NCBI GenBank assembly: GCA_904502185.1
Contig: CAJGDX010000027.1
Span: 1 to 22,819 of the forward strand
DNA: 22,819 nt
Reading direction: 5' to 3'
DNA from: an uncultured Bacteroidaceae bacterium
GTDB lineage: Bacteria > Bacteroidota > Bacteroidia > Bacteroidales > Bacteroidaceae
In this document: piece by piece, positions 8,877 through 15,738 of the stretch
Position numbering within the stretch: position 1 is the stretch's first letter
Layout: each line of letters opens with the position of its first letter
Notes under the pieces: generated by a model
Database searches by the model: none
Seen by the model: only the letters and a program-made list of their open reading frames with translations
Told to the model about the DNA's origin: nothing
Made by a program: the position numbers and the translations under genes

Positions 8877-9453
8877 AAAGTACGGGGTTGAGTGAGGGGT
8901 CGTTGTACATCTTCATCTGACGGTACACCTTCATGTATTTGCGACCTGCCGCAATGTCGGCGAGCAGTTCGTCGATGGCTGTGGTAAGGTCTTTCTTCTG
9001 CTCCAGAAGTATTGCGAGCTTGGCCTCACACTGTTTGTTGCCACGGTTTACCTCCTCCTGCATGTGGTAGATTTTCAGTGCAAGGATAGAGTAACGGTCG
9101 ATTGCCCATGCGGGGCTCTCGGTGTTGATTTTAGCGTCGGCAGCGGGTGTTACATCCTTGTTGGTGTCGAGGAAGTAGCTGTCGATGAGCTCCACGAGGT
9201 CTGTTCTGTCCTGGTTGGACTTGTCGATGCGACGTTTCAGTGTCAGAGCCTCTGCGGGGTCAATTTCGGGGTCGCGGATGATGTCCTCGAAGTGCCACTG
9301 TACAGTGTCTATCCAGCATTTAAGATAGAGATAGAATTCGATGCTTTTTTCGGGATAGGGGTTCTGTATGGGTGTGTCAACGTTGTCTGTCTTATGATAA
9401 TCGAGAATGGCCTCGTTGAAGATGGGCCAGCTTAACTGTGTGAATGTCTTCAT
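8857..9453 (-). CDS. DUF4254 family protein
   Basis: Protein of 198 residues that I recognise as DUF4254, a family of unknown function common in Bacteroidota. It has no signal peptide or membrane helix, so it should be cytoplasmic. It is mainly helical and acidic, with recognisable pieces WPIFNEAILDYHKTDNVDTP near the start, LYLKCWIDTVQWHFEDIIRDPEIDP in the middle and INTESPAWAIDRYSILALKIYHMQEEVNR towards the end. His, Asp, Glu and Trp are frequent, but no known catalytic motif is visible. It is the first gene of a two-gene unit; its end overlaps the start of the GT9 gene by 20 bp, which suggests the two proteins are made together and work in the same surface-sugar pathway (inference). Confidence 0.8.
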   Translation of the reverse strand: MKTFTQLSWPIFNEAILDYHKTDNVDTPIQNPYPEKSIEFYLYLKCWIDTVQWHFEDIIRDPEIDPAEALTLKRRIDKSNQDRTDLVELIDSYFLDTNKDVTPAADAKINTESPAWAIDRYSILALKIYHMQEEVNRGNKQCEAKLAILLEQKKDLTTAIDELLADIAAGRKYMKVYRQMKMYNDPSLNPVLYGAGKK

Positions 9454-9500
9454 AGATTAAGAAACTGTTAAATTTGACGTAAATGTATTCTTAATATCGC

Positions 9501-9526
9501 AAGCTGTTTTTGTTCGGAAACAGCTT
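9501..9526. promoter_or_regulatory. Perfect 9-bp inverted repeat in divergent DUF4254/pdxB region
   Basis: AAGCTGTTT (9501-9509) and AAACAGCTT (9518-9526) with an 8-nt loop. It sits 48 bp upstream of the DUF4254 start, in a position to act as an operator or 5'-UTR hairpin for that gene. No T-run makes it a clear terminator, and a terminator is not expected between divergent genes. Confidence 0.35.
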
Positions 9527-9575
9527 CTAATTAACTTTTTAAAGTGGACTCATTTGAGTGAGTTTCCTACTTTAT

Positions 9576-9602
9576 CTCACAAATTTAAGTAATCTTTGTG
9601 AG
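9576..9602. promoter_or_regulatory. Operator-like inverted repeat just upstream of pdxB promoter
   Basis: CTCACAAA (9576-9583) and TTTGTGAG (9595-9602) form a perfect 8-bp inverted repeat with an 11-nt spacer. The right half directly abuts the candidate -33 TTTG of the pdxB promoter (9603-9606). A smaller palindrome, ACTCA-TT-TGAGT, lies at 9548-9559. The size and place fit a dimeric DNA-binding regulator; which one is unknown. Confidence 0.4.
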
Positions 9603-9637
9603 TTTGACAATAGTTTTTTAAAAACTAATTATCTTTG
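9603..9637 (+). promoter_or_regulatory. Bacteroidetes-type promoter for pdxB
   Basis: A perfect match to the Bacteroidetes -7 box TAnnTTTG (TATCTTTG, 9630-9637) lies 23 bp before the pdxB ATG, with a TTTG (9603-9606) as candidate -33 box. The 23-bp spacing is slightly longer than usual, so the -33 assignment is weaker than the -7. Predicted start of transcription is near 9644, giving a very short leader. Confidence 0.55.
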
Positions 9638-9660
9638 CTCCGAAAATAGACGAAATTTCC

Positions 9661-10701
9661 ATGAAAATTGTTGTTGACGAAAAGATTCCTTATATCTCCG
9701 ATGCTCTCATTCAGATGGGGCATACTGTTGTAGAAAAGGCAGGAAATGCCATCGTTGCCGATGATGTGCGCGATGCAGGCGCGCTTTTTGTGCGTACACG
9801 AACCGAGTGCAATGCCTCTCTGCTCGAGGGTAGCAGTGTGCGTTTCATTGGTACTGCCACCATTGGCTACGACCATATTGACAATGACTATTGTAAGAGC
9901 AAGGGTATATATTGGTGCAGTGCGCCTGCATGTAATGCAGGTGGAGTGGTGCAGTATGTGCAGTCATCCATATACGCATGGTGCGGTTCGCGCCCGTTGA
10001 AGGGGTTGACGCTTGGTGTGGTAGGTGTTGGTGCCATCGGTTCGCGTGTGGCAGCCTGGGCTGCTTCACAAGGCATGCGTGTGCTGCTCAACGACCCTCC
10101 CCACGAGGCAGCCGGCGAGCAGGGCTTTGTGTCGTTGCAGACCATTGCCTGCGAAAGTGATATTGTAACCTTCCATCCTACGTTGACACGAGGTGGCGAG
10201 TTTCCCAGTTACCATTTGGGTGGCGAAGAGTTTTTTGCCTCTGTGCAGCGTGTGCCGCTTGTAATAAATGCGTCGCGTGGTGCGGTGGTGGACAACGCTG
10301 CTGCCTTGAAAGCCGTTAAGGCCGGAAAGATTGCCGACATTGTACTCGATGTATGGGAGGGCGAACCGCTTATCGACTGCGAACTGCTTGAAGCTGCATT
10401 TATTGCCACTCCTCACATTGCCGGTTACTCGGCAGAGGGAAAGTTCAATGCCACCTATATTGTGCTGAATAAATTTGCCGATTTTACGGGCTATAAGGAT
10501 GCTCTTCCCATAACTCCGCTTGCACCTCCTGCCGTTCCTCTTGTCGAGGCTGCAAATGAGTGTGAGGCGCTGTTGCGCATCTATAATCCGATGACAGACA
10601 GTGCTGTGCTTAAATGTTCTCCTTCGCAGTTCGAGGAGTTGCGAAATAATTATAATTTCCGACGCGAGCCTTCGGCATACGAGATCAGGTTATCCGAATA
10701 A
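9661..10701 (+). CDS. pdxB: Erythronate-4-phosphate dehydrogenase
   Basis: NAD-dependent D-isomer-type 2-hydroxyacid dehydrogenase of 346 residues that oxidises 4-phospho-D-erythronate, the second step of the DXP-dependent pyridoxal phosphate pathway. The start MKIVVDEKIPYISDAL and the TATIGYDHID and CNAGGVVQYV segments are PdxB-type. The Rossmann motif is GVVGVGAIGSRVA (from about 119), and the catalytic triad is in place: R206 (NASRGAVVD), E235 (WEGEP) and H252 (ATPHIAGYS), each two positions before the E. coli residues. The protein is about 30 residues shorter than E. coli PdxB at the C-terminal end. It stands alone, with its own promoter and a strong terminator, and is divergent from the DUF4254 gene. 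Confidence 0.93.
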   Translation: MKIVVDEKIPYISDALIQMGHTVVEKAGNAIVADDVRDAGALFVRTRTECNASLLEGSSVRFIGTATIGYDHIDNDYCKSKGIYWCSAPACNAGGVVQYVQSSIYAWCGSRPLKGLTLGVVGVGAIGSRVAAWAASQGMRVLLNDPPHEAAGEQGFVSLQTIACESDIVTFHPTLTRGGEFPSYHLGGEEFFASVQRVPLVINASRGAVVDNAAALKAVKAGKIADIVLDVWEGEPLIDCELLEAAFIATPHIAGYSAEGKFNATYIVLNKFADFTGYKDALPITPLAPPAVPLVEAANECEALLRIYNPMTDSAVLKCSPSQFEELRNNYNFRREPSAYEIRLSE

Positions 10702-10703
10702 AC

Positions 10704-10742
10704 ATTAACGGGGTTTGATGTCAAAAATCAAACCCCGTTAAT
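10704..10742. terminator. Bidirectional terminator between pdxB and NSS transporter
   Basis: A 16-bp perfect stem (10704-10719 with 10727-10742; core AACGGGGTTTGA) and a 7-nt loop, placed 2 bp after the pdxB stop and 16 bp after the end of the convergent transporter gene. The arms are flanked by A/T-rich sequence on both sides. Confidence 0.85.
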
Positions 10743-10758
10743 ATTATATTCCACACTC

Positions 10759-12135
10759 TTACTTCATAAACGCAAAGAGACCCAATTGGTTGAGCAGAAT
10801 CAATCCAATAGCTATAGGTGCGACATATCGCAGAATTAATATAAATGCCTTGAAATAGGGTACGCGTATGGTGCCGCCATTGGTTATTTCCTCCTTAACA
10901 TACTTCTTGTCCAGATACCAGCCTATGAAGATTGAAATCAGCAAGCCGCCAACAGGCAGGAAAATATTTGAAGATACATAGTCGAAGAAGTCGAACAGCG
11001 AGAATCCGAATATCTTAACATTGCTCAGCGGACCGAACGACAGTGCGCAGAAAAGTCCTACGAAAGAGCAGGTAAGTGTCACTATCCATGCGGCCTTGCG
11101 ACGTATCATGTTAAACTCTTCCGAAACGTATGCTGTCACAACCTCGTGCATCGATATTGTAGAGGTGAGTGCAGCCACCACCAACAGGAAATAGAACATT
11201 ACTGCAAACAGGTAGGACAAAATGGGCAGCGATGTGAATGACTGCTGGAATACGTTCGGCAATGTTATGAAAATCAACGAGGGGCCTACGTCGCTGCCCT
11301 CAAGCTGATAGCCAATGTTGAACACGGCAGGGAAGATGATGAATCCAGCCATGATTGCCACAAAACTGTCGATGATTGATACCTTGAATGCTGTCTTTCC
11401 AAGGTTGGTATCTTTGTCGAAGTATGATGCGTAGGTACAGAGGCATCCGAGTCCGAGACTGAGCGAGAAGAATGCCTGTCCCATGGCGCTCAGAATCACC
11501 GACCCGTCAATCTTGCTGAAGTCGGGTTTCAGCAGATATTCAACACCTTTCGATGCTCCCGGAAGAGAGACCGAACAGATAACCAGTATTATAATGATGA
11601 TGAACAGTGCAGGCATCATCACCTTCGAGAATTTCTCTATTCCGCTCTTCACTCCACGTACCACGACAAAGTGTGTGAGCAGCATGAATCCAAGCATCGC
11701 CGAAATTGACAACCACGGATTGGCTGAACAGTCGTTGAATATCTGAATATAGTCTGTTGCGCTCTTTCCATCGAAATAGTTGGCAACTGAGAGTACTGTA
11801 TATTGTGCTGTCCATCCGGCAACCACCGAGTAGTAGCTCAGGATGATGAATCCGGTCAGCACGCCCAGACGGCCCACCCAGTTCCATTTTGTTCCGGGAG
11901 CCAGTTTGCGATAGGCACCGGCAGCGTTCAGGTGTGTGCTGCGGCCTATAAAGAATTCGCTCATCATGATGGGTATTCCCAGCAGTACGATGCAGATTAA
12001 ATATACTATGATGAATGCTGCGCCGCCATTCTGTCCTGTCTCCACCGGGAAACGCCATATGTTTCCCAGACCGACAGCCGAGCCTGCGGCGGCAAGCACT
12101 ACGCCTAATTTACTTCCGAAATTTTCTCTTTCCAT
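10759..12135 (-). CDS. Sodium-dependent amino-acid transporter, NSS/SNF (LeuT) family
   Basis: Neurotransmitter:sodium symporter of 458 residues with 11-12 membrane helices, expected to import an amino acid with Na+ across the inner membrane. LeuT landmarks are clear: TM1 GSAVGLGNIWRFPVETGQNGG (unwound Na1/substrate site), TM3 with the substrate-gating Tyr in ILSYYSVVAGW, TM6 GQAFFSLSLGLGCLCTYASY, TM8 ALTSTISMHEVV (Thr/Ser of the Na2 site) and the helix pair RYVAPIAIGLILLNQLGLF at the C-terminus. The C-terminal region after TM10 is short, as in bacterial members. The substrate is not readable. It lies downstream of gldN on the same strand, but a 191-bp gap with a hairpin separates them, so it probably has its own promoter. 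Confidence 0.93.
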   Translation of the reverse strand: MERENFGSKLGVVLAAAGSAVGLGNIWRFPVETGQNGGAAFIIVYLICIVLLGIPIMMSEFFIGRSTHLNAAGAYRKLAPGTKWNWVGRLGVLTGFIILSYYSVVAGWTAQYTVLSVANYFDGKSATDYIQIFNDCSANPWLSISAMLGFMLLTHFVVVRGVKSGIEKFSKVMMPALFIIIIILVICSVSLPGASKGVEYLLKPDFSKIDGSVILSAMGQAFFSLSLGLGCLCTYASYFDKDTNLGKTAFKVSIIDSFVAIMAGFIIFPAVFNIGYQLEGSDVGPSLIFITLPNVFQQSFTSLPILSYLFAVMFYFLLVVAALTSTISMHEVVTAYVSEEFNMIRRKAAWIVTLTCSFVGLFCALSFGPLSNVKIFGFSLFDFFDYVSSNIFLPVGGLLISIFIGWYLDKKYVKEEITNGGTIRVPYFKAFILILRYVAPIAIGLILLNQLGLFAFMK

Positions 12136-12191
12136 TATTTGTCGTTATATAGTTCTAATTATGTTTATTGCCTCTCCTGTGTGGATGGTGT

Positions 12192-12212
12192 GCAAACCAA
12201 AAGGTAGTTTGC
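12192..12212 (-). promoter_or_regulatory. Possible promoter/operator of NSS transporter gene
   Basis: Read on the minus strand this is GCAAAC-TACCTTTTG-GTTTGC: a 6-bp inverted repeat enclosing TACCTTTT, one mismatch from the TAnnTTTG -7 box. It lies 57 bp before the transporter start. No convincing -33 box at the right distance was found. Confidence 0.25.
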
Positions 12213-12236
12213 CGACATACTCCTCATTGTACTTTC

Positions 12237-12275
12237 AAGAGGCTGTGCCAAAATTATTTTATGACACAGCCTCTT
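12237..12275 (-). terminator. Hairpin downstream of gldN
   Basis: An 11-bp perfect stem (AAGAGGCTGTG 12237-12247 with CACAGCCTCTT 12265-12275) and an A/T-rich 17-nt loop, located 52-90 bp after the gldN stop and upstream of the NSS gene on the same strand. There is no T-run after it. It probably ends the T9SS operon transcript. Confidence 0.55.
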
Positions 12276-12326
12276 TATGCGAGTATTAAAATGTGGCGAT
12301 GCAGGGCATGTTGCCATGCCTCCAGT

Positions 12327-13391
12327 TTATCGTCGTGTACGGCGTACCGACACGCGAGGGCCGGCTCCGCTCTTGCTGCCGCTTTTAGCGGTGTTGCTCT
12401 TCTTTGCCGTCTGGCTGTCGGAACTCTTCTTTGTGGTTCTTTTAGCCTTAGGCTCCTCTTTTACAGCGCTTTTGCTGCTGATGCTGTCGGATGCGGCAAC
12501 AGCTGCAGTGTCCTTCTTCTCCTGAGGCAGCTGTACTTTCCACAGATTGCCACGGAAGTCGGTGAGCTGCTGCTCGATGTTCTTCTGCTCCTTCTTTATA
12601 GCAGAGTCGTTCTTGCAATATTGGTTGATTGCAAGGTTCTGCAAGTTTACAGTCTTGTAGATTTCTCCATCGTAGCTGTTCTTCAGGAAGTAGTCGCTCA
12701 TGGTCATTGTAGAGACATTGTTGTAGCTGCTTGACATCACCTTCTGATTGTTGAGCAGGGGTGAAATTTCGTCGAAATTGAGCCAGAACATAGGATACTT
12801 GGTTACCTCTGTTGTGAACTCGCCCGAACGGTGAAGCACCGGACAGAGTGCTGTGATGCGACGGTTGTATGTCGCAGTGCGCTGGTCGTAGTAGTTGCTC
12901 TCCTTGATGTAGTAGCTGAGCACCTGCGCACTGGGAATGTCGCTCTGCGATACCAACAGTGCGCCATTCTCCTCTTCGTAGTATATTCCGAAGTTGTCGA
13001 GCAGCTCCTTGGGGTTAACCTTATTCTCGGGAACGAACGACTCGTTGCCGTCGAGGTTGTAGGAGTAGGCAGGAATGTCGTTGTTTATGAAGAGGCGGAA
13101 TATGTATGTGAAGAGGTTCATATTGTCGCCCTGTGGGTCTACGGGGTAGTAGAGTGTCGCATTTTTCTCTTTCTTAAGGTCGAGAGTGCGATAGACATCG
13201 CGCTTCCATACAACCTCGGTGGGTGTGTGGGTGACGGGGTATTGTGCCTTTGCACGTTCGCTCATGGGAACGTTTATCGTTGTCTCTTGCTTGGCTGCTG
13301 TCTCTTTCTTGCGTTTGGGCGGTTGCGCCGCAACTGTCTGTGCCAGCAGGACTACGCTTATTGCCAAAAGGATTTTACTGATATATTTCAT
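12327..13391 (-). CDS. gldN: Type IX secretion system ring protein GldN/PorN
   Basis: Periplasmic T9SS component of 354 residues that forms the large ring with the lipoprotein GldK under the outer membrane. A signal peptide (MKYISKILLAISVVLLAQTVAA, then Q) leads into the family core: VVWKRDVYRTLDLKKEKNATLYYP, FTYIFRLFINNDIPAYSYN, NPKELLDNFGIYYEE, YYIKESNYYDQRT, LCPVLHRSGEF and YPMFWLNFDEI. Residues 293 to 354 form a low-complexity tail rich in Lys, Ser, Ala and Arg ending RVSVRRTRR, unlike the core. It is the last of five genes in the operon, 12 bp after gldM. Its C-terminal tail is the part least explained by the known fold. Confidence 0.93.
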   Translation of the reverse strand: MKYISKILLAISVVLLAQTVAAQPPKRKKETAAKQETTINVPMSERAKAQYPVTHTPTEVVWKRDVYRTLDLKKEKNATLYYPVDPQGDNMNLFTYIFRLFINNDIPAYSYNLDGNESFVPENKVNPKELLDNFGIYYEEENGALLVSQSDIPSAQVLSYYIKESNYYDQRTATYNRRITALCPVLHRSGEFTTEVTKYPMFWLNFDEISPLLNNQKVMSSSYNNVSTMTMSDYFLKNSYDGEIYKTVNLQNLAINQYCKNDSAIKKEQKNIEQQLTDFRGNLWKVQLPQEKKDTAAVAASDSISSKSAVKEEPKAKRTTKKSSDSQTAKKSNTAKSGSKSGAGPRVSVRRTRR

Positions 13392-13403
13392 AGCGTATCT
13401 TTT

Positions 13404-14981
13404 TTATTTCAGAATAACTTCCATTGATGAGGGCAGGACGCGCTCTACACCGTCCGGGCCTATTGCCTTCACGTGTGATATGTAGAATCGTTTGCCTGTA
13501 GAGAGGCGGCGGAACATATCCTTCTGTCGTGCCGAGAAGTTGGCACCGTCAGATATTACGGGTACCGCATTTCCCATATTGTCGTAGAAGACAGTCTCGA
13601 ACGACAGTACCTTGAAACCTATGTTCAGCAGACCATCGTCGATGGCTGCGATGATGCCGTTTGTGGACATAAGGTCGCGTTTGGCAAAGGGTGTACCTCC
13701 GCGGTATCTCTTGGTGTGTCCGTCCTTGTCCTTGTATTCGATGAAGGGTGAGGGGTCGGGCAACTGCTTCACGCGGAACGAGTATTTGCCCATGCTCTGT
13801 CGACGGCCGCCTTCGTGGTTGGCTGTCACCTCAATTTCCATGTTCTTGCCTATCTGTTTGGGTACTGCCACAAAGCCGCCTTTGCCGTCGGATTTCAGTG
13901 TGCCGTTGCCGTTGGCTACGCTGGCAGAGATGTTCTTGGCTGGTACTCCGGGAACAGAAATGCTGACGGGGTTTTCGAATCCGGCATACAGCACGTTCAT
14001 CAGCGAGGCGCTGACGGTGGCTGTGGGGTCGACTACGGTGTACTTCTGCGAGAAGTCGTAGCGTTCCGATGCGCCTGAACCGTCGTTTACCACCATGTAA
14101 CCGTTGAGGGTGTAGTCGCCTGTGCGGTTGCATGTGACGGTGTATTCGCCATTCTCTGTTTCCAGCTTCTTGTCGCCGATGAATATCTCGGGACGCTGTG
14201 TGGAGTCGACAGCAGCAAGTATTATCTGTGCGCTGAAGTCGCTGCCGCGAACGATGTTCTTGGAGTTGGGGATGACAAGGGCGCTTATCTTGTTCACGCG
14301 AACGTCGCCTTCGTCGATGTTCTTTGCCAGCTGGTGCAGCACTTCGCCTTCGGTGTAACGAATGTCGTTCTGCAGTTTTGTCAGCAGGGTGATGGCTGCA
14401 ATGGCCGGCATATTCTCAAAGTTATACTCCTGCCAGTTGCGCATCATGGTTATGTCCCTTTTGGGAACTTCGGTGTTGAACAGGTCTATCACCACCTGAC
14501 GCTGTACCGAGTCGGTAATCATGGTAAGTATCTGTTCGCGATAGTTGTTGATGGCGTTGTACAGCTTCAGTCCGCGCTTCTCCTCGATGCTCAGCATTAT
14601 GGCTGTTGATGCCTCAAGGTCTTCGCGGTTGACCAGCTGTCGGTAGTCGCCCTCGACACCGTCCGCCTTTTTGGCTATAAGCTCTTTGAGCTCTGTGGCA
14701 TAGTCGTACAGCGAATCGGACATCTGTTTGACTGTCTTTGCGCGTGTGTACCACTCGTGTACCTTTTCGGGGTTCTGCTCCATGAATTTGGCAAAGTCCC
14801 TGTACAGGGCAAGGTTCTGCTCCGAGGATGTAGCGGTACTTTTTGAAAGGCTTTCGTCCACCAGCGTGAAGCCGTTGAGGACGTCCGACGAAACATTCAG
14901 CGCCAACATCGCCATCAGAAGCACGTACATCAGATTTATCATCTTCTGACGTGGAGAGACTTTGTTTTTCTTTATTTTCAT
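13404..14981 (-). CDS. gldM: Type IX secretion system motor protein GldM/PorM
   Basis: Inner-membrane protein of 525 residues, close to the roughly 515 of characterised GldM/PorM. A short cytoplasmic Lys-rich N-terminus and one membrane helix (MINLMYVLLMAMLALNVSS, about 14-33) insert as a dimer into the GldL ring; the rest spans the periplasm as four stacked domains and contacts the GldK/GldN ring. Recognisable parts are the helical first domain (SLSKSTATSSEQNLALYRDF), beta-rich later domains (PNSKNIVRGSDFSAQIILAAVDS, YAGFENPVSISVPGVPA) and the C-terminal FKVLSFETVFYDNMG and KDMFRRLSTGKRFYISHVKA. With GldL it converts proton flow into rotation that powers secretion and gliding (family knowledge). 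Gaps to neighbours are 22 and 12 bp. Confidence 0.95.
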   Translation of the reverse strand: MKIKKNKVSPRQKMINLMYVLLMAMLALNVSSDVLNGFTLVDESLSKSTATSSEQNLALYRDFAKFMEQNPEKVHEWYTRAKTVKQMSDSLYDYATELKELIAKKADGVEGDYRQLVNREDLEASTAIMLSIEEKRGLKLYNAINNYREQILTMITDSVQRQVVIDLFNTEVPKRDITMMRNWQEYNFENMPAIAAITLLTKLQNDIRYTEGEVLHQLAKNIDEGDVRVNKISALVIPNSKNIVRGSDFSAQIILAAVDSTQRPEIFIGDKKLETENGEYTVTCNRTGDYTLNGYMVVNDGSGASERYDFSQKYTVVDPTATVSASLMNVLYAGFENPVSISVPGVPAKNISASVANGNGTLKSDGKGGFVAVPKQIGKNMEIEVTANHEGGRRQSMGKYSFRVKQLPDPSPFIEYKDKDGHTKRYRGGTPFAKRDLMSTNGIIAAIDDGLLNIGFKVLSFETVFYDNMGNAVPVISDGANFSARQKDMFRRLSTGKRFYISHVKAIGPDGVERVLPSSMEVILK

Positions 14982-15003
14982 GCTCTACGTTGTTCTGTGG
15001 TGA

Positions 15004-15711
15004 TTATTGCTGTTTGTTCATGTTGGCTGTCATTGCCTCCAACATACGGCCGTATACCTGGTTGAGTTCCTCTATCTGCTCGGCCATCTTCTTTGTCTGG
15101 TCGTTTACTGCGTCGATGTTGCTGAGCTGGTTGCCTGCACCACGCAACTGTATCTCGTACATTGCATTCACTGCTGTGAGGTTGCGCGAGAGTGTCTCCA
15201 TCTCCTCCATGTTGCGCGAGAGGGCATCTGTCTGGTCCGAGATATGTTTCAGTGTTTCGTTGAGTGTGCGCACCTTGTCGATGTACTCCTGTGTCACTTC
15301 GTCCATCTGAGGCATCAGCTCGGGACTGCCCGAACCTGCTATCTGTCCCACAATGTTGCCCGCTGCGGGAACAACACCATCTGTTGCTGCTGTACCTGAA
15401 ATGTTTGTCGCAGGTGTACCGTTTATGATGATGGTGCCACCCTCTGCACGACGTTCGGCACGCTCTTCTGCTCTGTCCTCTTCGGCAAGCTCGTAGGGGC
15501 GCTCAAATGCAGAGAAGAAAAAGACGATGACCTCGGCTCCCATACCCACGAAAAGCATGATGTTGGCTCCGGGGATGTGTGTCAGTTTGAACAGGGTACC
15601 CAGGATAACGATTGCTGCTCCCCAGCTGTATATGTAGTTTGTCCAGGTTCTTCCCTTGGGGGAGTCCATGAATGACTGTATGCGTCTTACTATGCCTTTT
15701 GTCTTTGCCAT
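15004..15711 (-). CDS. gldL: Type IX secretion system motor protein GldL/PorL
   Basis: Inner-membrane stator-like protein of 235 residues with two helices (about 28-44 and 50-68) and a cytoplasmic helical tail. Conserved motor residues are visible: K42 and H45 in LFKLTHIPGA at the first helix end, and the buried E60 in VGMGAEVIVFF, equivalent to the Glu thought to carry protons in Flavobacterium GldL. After a charged stretch (AEEDRAEERAERRAEGG) comes a Gly/Ala/Thr-rich linker (about 91-135), then a coiled coil from about 136 with heptad-like pattern (EYIDKVRTLNETLKHISDQ) up to the end. It forms a pentameric ring around two GldM helices. Operon position between gldK and gldM fits. Confidence 0.94.
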   Translation of the reverse strand: MAKTKGIVRRIQSFMDSPKGRTWTNYIYSWGAAIVILGTLFKLTHIPGANIMLFVGMGAEVIVFFFSAFERPYELAEEDRAEERAERRAEGGTIIINGTPATNISGTAATDGVVPAAGNIVGQIAGSGSPELMPQMDEVTQEYIDKVRTLNETLKHISDQTDALSRNMEEMETLSRNLTAVNAMYEIQLRGAGNQLSNIDAVNDQTKKMAEQIEELNQVYGRMLEAMTANMNKQQ

Positions 15712-15738
15712 GATGTTTGCTATATGTGGTTCTTATTC

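Noticed and set aside
12168..12734. 188-codon plus-strand open frame rich in Leu and Cys
   Set aside because: Mostly antisense to gldN and crosses its terminator; composition is that of a shadow frame.
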